DNA from: Malachius bipustulatus
Taxonomy: Eukaryota > Arthropoda > Insecta > Coleoptera > Melyridae
Reading direction: 5' to 3'
Length of the DNA stretch: 64,000 bases
Assembly: GCA_910589415.1 (NCBI GenBank)
Contig: OU342630.1
Span: 41,510,012-41,574,011 of the forward strand
Shown: in pieces, positions 58,690-64,000 of the stretch
Layout: each line of letters starts with the position of its first letter
Numbering within the stretch: the first letter of the stretch is position 1
Notes under the pieces: model-generated
Database searches by the model: none
Told to the model about the DNA's origin: nothing
The model's input: the letters and a program-made list of their open reading frames with translations, nothing else
Made by a program: the position numbers and the translations under genes

Positions 58690-59067
58690 CCGTAGCACAG
58701 AAACATTTTATACTATTTTTCTTATAATTTAGAGACGCGCTGAGAGATCTCAGATTTTTTTTCAGATTTGTTATCACTCCGTATAAATATTTCATCTACA
58801 TCACAGGATAATGCGAAAAAGTTGAGGTAGGGGCATGAAAGCCGTTTTTCGATATTCGGAGGCGTTTCTGTTACACTTTATACTGCCATGAACTTTGAAA
58901 TTAGCGATTTTCACTTGTTTATAACTCCTAAACTTCTCAATTTAGACACCAGCTGCAAAAACCAACCTTACTTTTTCTTCTCAGCCAATCTGAAAATGCA
59001 ATCTCATAGGAGCATGCTTTTTGAAAAAACAACTTTGATATGTTTCTTATTTTTGGGACAATCTATA
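58690..59067. repeat. Family A arm fragment
   Basis: Contains TATTTCATCTACATCACAGG, GGGGCATGAAAGCCGTTTTT and AACTTTGATATGTTTCTTAT in family A order, one arm only. Confidence 0.65.
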
Positions 59068-59715
59068 CAGGGTGTCCCGTATCGTTATGTTCAAAATTTT
59101 TGAGCATATAGTAGGCTTAATTTTGAGCCCAAAAAACCCAAAAGTGACAGGTCTATCTTTATTCGTTACGAAGTTACAGGCGTAAGAAAATTATGACTAG
59201 TAAATATAACAAGATTCAACTTTGTAAGCCACACAAATTGCCACACATGAGTAAACGTCACCGAAATTAACATAACATTAGTAGAGGTTCCCCTGCTCAT
59301 ACGAAATGGCATTAGGATTCAAATATATGGGGCACCAGCATATTTCGGAATTGGTGTTTGTAACTAAAAACCAGAGAGTAATTATTATTTGATCGTATTC
59401 AACAAGCTGGTCAAGTGATAGGTACGCGAAAAAAGACGAGAAAACTGTTACTTCTGCAATAATAGGCCTCCGAGCACAAGCTTGTATTCAGCAAGGAATA
59501 GGACATTTTTAACACATGATAAATTAAAGATACAGTCAATAAAATAAGTTTTATGTGGTTTTCAAAGTTAAATCTGCGGTATTTACTAGACATTTTCTTA
59601 GGCCTATAACTTCGTAACGAATGCAGATAGACCTGCCACTTTTAGGTTTTTTAGGCTTAGAAATAAGCCTACTATATGCTCACAAAATTTGAACATAACG
59701 ATACGGGACACCCTG
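59068..59715. mobile_element. 648-bp palindromic element with CAGGGTGTCCCGTATCG ends
   Basis: CAGGGTGTCCCGTATCGTTA at the left is inverted at the right (TAACGATACGGGACACCCTG), with TA flanks. The arms match for about 150 bp and the middle is AT-rich and non-coding. Confidence 0.9.
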
Positions 59716-61017
59716 TATATAATGAACTTAATTTTAAAATGTCCCTTTAACGGCTCCTAATTTAAAAGAGAACAATTTTCAGATATGGTAAATGTTAGTG
59801 TGCGCTTTCCAGCGCTGGATATTTTTTGCGTCCCTTAATTATTCGTTCGTCCTCTATGATATCAGTTCAGCGTCTGTTAACGACAACGATTTAAAAGACC
59901 CTAGATTGCGTTATGAGGTTCACCGACTACTCTTTAAGTAAAACTGCCCCGAAGCGTGTCAATTAATGAAAGGCTGTTGTGGTTTTAGAGTCCTGTTTTT
60001 CCAATACTAATTTTAACTATCAATGATTACTGAAGAAAAAGGTAATATCATTCTAATGTTGGAACGTCAATATTCAAATAAGATATTGAGAAATATATGC
60101 TAATGCTCAATATCGTAAATAAGAAACACTTAAATATTAATCACATTAGTTGGAGTCTTAGATAAACCGTATAACAACTATGTGCCGTGGTCATATTTAT
60201 CTCGCGAACAGAAAGATATGGGAGCTGGGCTTAACCACTAAGAGGAGATAACCTCCGAAACTAAACATCTTAAGCTAACACAGCCTGCTGTGTCATAAGG
60301 GCTTATAGAAAATTATAGTTAAATTGCCCCCTATACATGCATAGCCTAGCGAAAAAAGTGCAATAGTTTTGGAAAAGACCGATACTTTCAGCCTACATTT
60401 TGGTCATAGGAAGCCACTGTACAGTCAGAACGCGAGGGACATAGGCCAGGGGAACGCTTTCAAAGATTTCGAAAAGAATCTGAAAAATCCCTTCAATGAT
60501 TTTTTTTAATTTTCCTTCTCCAATTGTTGATGGCTCCTACAGGGTATCCTACTATATGGTTTAAATTTTAATACAGGGTGAAGAAAATTACCAGATTTGT
60601 ATTTCAAGTTCACAGTAAGGTGACACATGAAAAGTTAAGATAGGGACATGTAAGCCGTTTTACGATATTTTGAGCCTTTTCCAATGTATACTGCTTTCAA
60701 AATGAAAAACTGCGATTTTCAGTTGTTTATAACTCATAACCTACTCATTTTAGACCTCGTTTTAGACTACAACTATAAAAACCATTATTATTGTATATTC
60801 TCAAGAAATATGAAAAAACAACAATATACAGGATGTCCTATTTAAAAAGTAACATTGACCTTCAAATGGCCTTGAAATTGGTCACCAAGGTTAAAGTCAT
60901 TAGTACAATCAGATGACCCCCATTGTCCTGAACAACATTTGTCTGCACTTTTTTTTCTGTCTGGCCTACCAACAGAAATATTCGGGTCTGAAGATTATAA
61001 TGACTCACCCTGTATGT
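59716..61017. other. Unassigned, with a family A arm fragment
   Basis: About 60590-60850 carries AAGTTAAGATAGGGACATGT and GTAAGCCGTTTTACG in family A order, one-sided. ATACAGGATGTCC near 60825 is an element end. No gene was seen. Confidence 0.5.
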
Positions 61018-61860
61018 TCCAAATAGAACGAACATAAGTATTACTTAGGCTAAACCTCGTCAATGTTTCAAAAAGTGTCTCTAGGGGCACCATGTCATAG
61101 GCCTTCTCTAGATCAATAAATACGAGGTGAGTAGACAGATTATGTTACGTTCGTTTCTCTATTCTCTGTTTTATTACAAATATGTTATCGGTACATGATG
61201 ATCCTGCACGGAAACCCGACTGTTCTATATCTTTTATATTGCTTTCAATTATTTTAATTTTTAACCGTACAACCTTCGCATTATGCTCAACAATTGAATG
61301 CCTTTTTATCGCCCCTTTTGTAAATAGAGCTAATGTATGCTATATTCCAGTCTTCTGGGATATTATCGCCATTAACCAAGCATCTAATAAAGAGGTGTGC
61401 CATAGCTTCTAATAAAGTATCCGGTCCATGTGTGATGGATGTGTCATGGACCATCCATGAAGCAAGGAAATCTTACTTGCAATAGGTAAATATTTTAAAG
61501 TCAATTAGTTAACTATCTTGTTATCAAAACAAGTAGTATTTGTAATATTATACTGACACACAAAAATAATGTTTAATAACAAGACGGTAACCCAACCTTG
61601 CAGTATAACGCTGAATAAGGGTAAACAATGCCGTTAGTTAGTACTCCTATTAGTTTACCACACATGCTTGATTAGCTCAATGGGGATGTTTCCAGGCCCT
61701 ACAGTCTTATCGTTTTTTGATTTCTTCAGAGCTTTTTTTATTTCTTCTATCGTTTTTTCGATCAGTTCTTGGTTTCCCACTGTTTTGATGTCTATGTTCA
61801 TTATTTTGAATTTTGCTTTATTTTCTGTAAGCAGTGTTTTTAGTAGTCTAACCACTTCTC
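61018..61860 (-). pseudogene. RTE-like LINE reverse-transcriptase remnant
   Basis: From 61855 downward the minus strand reads EIKKALKKSKNDKTVGPGNI and PIELIKH. A gap of about 200 bp without matches follows. It then resumes IPEDWNIAYISSIYKRGDKK, and in shifted frames SGFRAGSSCTDNIFVIKQ and HLVFIDLEKAYDMVPLETLF. GFRxGxSCxDxIFxIxQ and FIDLEKAYDxVP are typical of the RTE/BovB-like group; the Asp of FIDLEKAYD is the motif A catalytic residue. The copy stops before YxDD. Several frameshifts and the internal gap show an old fragment. Confidence 0.75.
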
Positions 61861-61964
61861 TGTCACACTTATCATGTTCAACTTACTATTCCGTTTTCCT
61901 TCCACATTTTGTTTTTACTCTTTTTTACTTCCTCTTCCCCTCTCTATTCCATCTATTTTTTATC

Positions 61965-62125
61965 GAAAATACACATGCACTGCAGGGAAATCTCTATGAC
62001 GCTCTGGGAGCTGTGCATGAGCGGAGGTGTCGATTCACGTTGACTTTGAGTCGTTGCAGGTTATATTCATCGGAAATAACGCCCTTTGAAATGCTATTCC
62101 AAAGTGATGCAGTTCTATACATTCA
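61965..62125 (-). pseudogene. 3' end of the LINE family seen at 47620-48412
   Basis: The minus strand carries GCATTTCAAAGGGCG and CCTGCAACGACTCAAAGTCA, then GCTCCCAGAGCGTCATAG and CCCTGCAGTGCATGTG. These correspond to 48255-48392, including the ORF2 stop and 3' UTR. It is a strongly 5'-truncated insertion. Confidence 0.8.
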
Positions 62126-62159
62126 AACATTAGCAGAATTTTTGTTTTTTTTTATTCAG

Positions 62160-62410
62160 CGTTGAGAGGTATCAGATTTTTCAGAAATTTTTGTCACCCT
62201 GTAGGAACATTTTATCTACATCAAAGGATAGTACATAGAAAGTTGAAAAAGGAACATGTAAGCCGTTTTCATGTATCTTTTGCCGTTTTCGCTGTATATA
62301 CCGCCCTGAACTTTGAATATTGCAATTTTCACTTACTTGTAACTCAAAAACAATGCAAAAACATAAGAGCATTTGAACAAAAATCCTTCAAGTTTCAGTT
62401 CTTTTGTCTT
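62160..62410. repeat. Family A arm fragment
   Basis: CATTTTATCTACATCAAAGG, then GGAACATGTAAGCCGTTTTC, then TTTTCACTTACTTGTAACTC follow family A order, with CACCCTG at about 62197. One arm only. Confidence 0.6.
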
Positions 62411-62999
62411 CAAAATTAACCTCTATTTCGCGGGAGAACGTAAGTGGTGATGAACCAAACAATCAAACAAACCTTAACTTGTGCGAAGTTAACAAACATA
62501 CATTAAACCTTAACTAAGGGATTATATTCTGTAGTGGGAGGTGAGGATTCGAAACAGCTGACAGTCTGGAAAACTCGGGTCTCGATTAAGGACCCGCAAT
62601 TGTTAATATCTTCAAAGCAATAAAACCCTACTCTATGGCCTTTGAAATGAATTTCTCGTGTTCAGAAAATCTTGATTACATCCAGTTGTATTTTCACATA
62701 ACGAGTTAATATTGGCAGCTTAGTGGTTGGGTAGGCTATTTTAATGTAAAGATTGATTCCCAGTAACTTGAATCACTGTTCGCGTGAACATTTTTATTAT
62801 GCTAAGTAAGTATTATATGCTATAACAGGTAAGTATTTGACTCCTAGACAAGAAATATATACCTATTGTCTCTCGAATTAACCGCAAGAAGTGTACACAG
62901 GCTGTCCGAGACAACAGGTGTGATACATGAGGTTCTCGAAAACCGTGACAGACCGAGGTCGGTACAGTATAAGAAAAGTTGCGCAATTTCATGCTTATA
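62411..62999. other. Unassigned sequence
   Basis: No gene recognised. Confidence 0.4.
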
Positions 63000-63235
63000 C
63001 ACTGTGTTGCATAGAAAAGGTAACATAGGGAATAACGTGTAAAGCATAATATTTCAACAATACTTTGAAAATAAATGACATCCTAAAAAAATACAGCTCC
63101 CTTGGAAACTACCAAGTTTCTTAGGATATTATGCAATTTCCTAGGAAACTATCAGCTTTTAAACTAGGGGCTTGGATCCTTAATAATATTCACTGTAGTG
63201 TTTTCCCTATGCTATCTTTCCTATGCAACACAGTG
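63000..63235. mobile_element. 236-bp MITE with CACTGTGTTGCATAG ends
   Basis: CACTGTGTTGCATAGAAAAG at the left pairs with CTTTCCTATGCAACACAGTG at the right, flanked by TA. The middle has repeated AGGAAACT and TTCCTAGGAAACTAT blocks. A partial relative lies at 40270-40415. Confidence 0.85.
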
Positions 63236-63407
63236 TATAGAATCTGAAACTATTTTTTTAATTATTCAGCAATTACTGAAATACACTGAAGAAGCTGAAA
63301 AATTTGGATTTTATATATTAACGGAAACTTTTTTATTGTTAAAATTTTGTTTTTAAAACCAACAATTAGTATTAACTAAATTTGTTTTCGTTTCACTTAC
63401 TTACAGT

Positions 63408-64000
63408 CAGGGTTTGGCAATAGTAAATGAATGTAAAAACTACACGTAGTTTTTAAAAAACTACAGCATGTATTTTTTAGTCAAATGCTACATAAACTAC
63501 ATAAAAATTCACACAGAAGTTCTAACATACGTCTAAAAACATGTTTTGGTTTGACCACACAAACCTCTAGATCACGGAAAAGGTGACATGTCATATGTTA
63601 TTTAGAACGGAAATTAAATGTCAAATGTCATTATTGTCAATGTCTGTCAGATGTACAAAATAATAAAACAGCGAAGTGTAATAATTTAACTACTTCAATA
63701 GATAATGGAAACTTGAGAAATTATTTAAATAACTTTAAGTCTAGTGAATTTTTGTCTTGAACTGTAATCAAAATTTTTCAAGATTGTGTTGAGTTTAGCT
63801 GAAAGTCAATTATTTGGGACATAATTGTACGAAACAACAGGTCTGATGGGTTGATTTCGTTTATGTAGTTTGACGGTGCCATATAACTCAACACAATCTT
63901 GGAAAATTTTAATTAGGTACACTTCAAAATACACCGTCAAAAATTTACTACATTTAATACAACAACTTAAACAACAGTCTGTTCTACATAATGGAAAAAT
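63408..64000 (+). mobile_element. Possible hAT-like element, cut by the window end
   Basis: CAGGGTTTGGCAATAGTAAA is a hAT-style terminus, followed by inverted ACTACACGTAGT and AAACTACAG blocks. A separate inverted pair, CAAGATTGTGTTGAGTT (about 63780) and AACTCAACACAATCTTGG (about 63886), lies inside. The right end is outside the window, so the call is weak. Confidence 0.4.

Noticed and set aside
61668..62165. 165-aa plus-strand frame as a membrane protein gene
   Set aside because: Antisense to RTE-like RT and LINE 3'-end remnants; the hydrophobic look comes from the opposite strand's lysine-rich codons.

Overview
This is a eukaryotic, almost certainly insect (perhaps beetle) window: AT-rich, with no operons or bacterial genes, and packed with degraded arthropod transposable elements. 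The order is an inference from the mix of piggyBac, Penelope-like, jockey/RTE-like, pogo-like, Harbinger-like and many short palindromic CAGGGTG-ended elements. I find no intact host gene. The only host-gene candidate is a GC-rich, minus-strand first-exon-like segment near 19.8-20.2 kb.

The most striking object is at 5.94-8.52 kb. Two arrays of a 316-bp repeat lie head to head around an 18-bp spacer (7291-7308), and the whole is flanked by a perfect 12-bp direct repeat. Each full unit encodes a type I hammerhead self-cleaving ribozyme, with all core residues present and three helices that can be drawn directly. There are eight copies: four on the minus strand of the left array and four on the plus strand of the right array. 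This fits a retrozyme or Penelope-associated non-autonomous retroelement inserted by target-primed reverse transcription. A degraded Penelope-like reverse transcriptase lies at 48.4-49.1 kb in the same window.

Layout. 0-5.5 kb: a palindromic element, a pogo/Tigger-like element with an N-terminal HTH remnant, a tRNA-derived SINE, and a promoter module with heat-shock elements, TATA and initiator. 5.9-8.5 kb: the ribozyme array. 9.3-10.8 kb: a GGTGC-rich palindrome. 11.0-15.7 kb: a palindromic element split by a 3.77-kb TG...CA insertion with an ACAT target duplication. 20.3-21.4 kb: the 3' half of a piggyBac. 21.7-30 kb: palindromic elements and LINE fragments. 30.8-33.6 kb: a mariner-like element with 500-bp inverted repeats and a broken transposase, followed 8 bp later by an 865-bp palindrome. 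35-43 kb: several small inverted-repeat elements, including a Harbinger-like one. 44.5-49.1 kb: two LINE fragments and the Penelope-like fragment. 50.7-53.3 kb: an inverted-repeat element carrying THAP and SWIM-domain remnants on opposite strands. 56-64 kb: more palindromes, a minisatellite-bearing element, an RTE-like LINE and hAT-like ends.

All protein-coding matches are broken by stops, frameshifts or truncation. The ribozymes are the only elements here that look functionally intact. All family assignments come from reading translated motifs, not from database searches.
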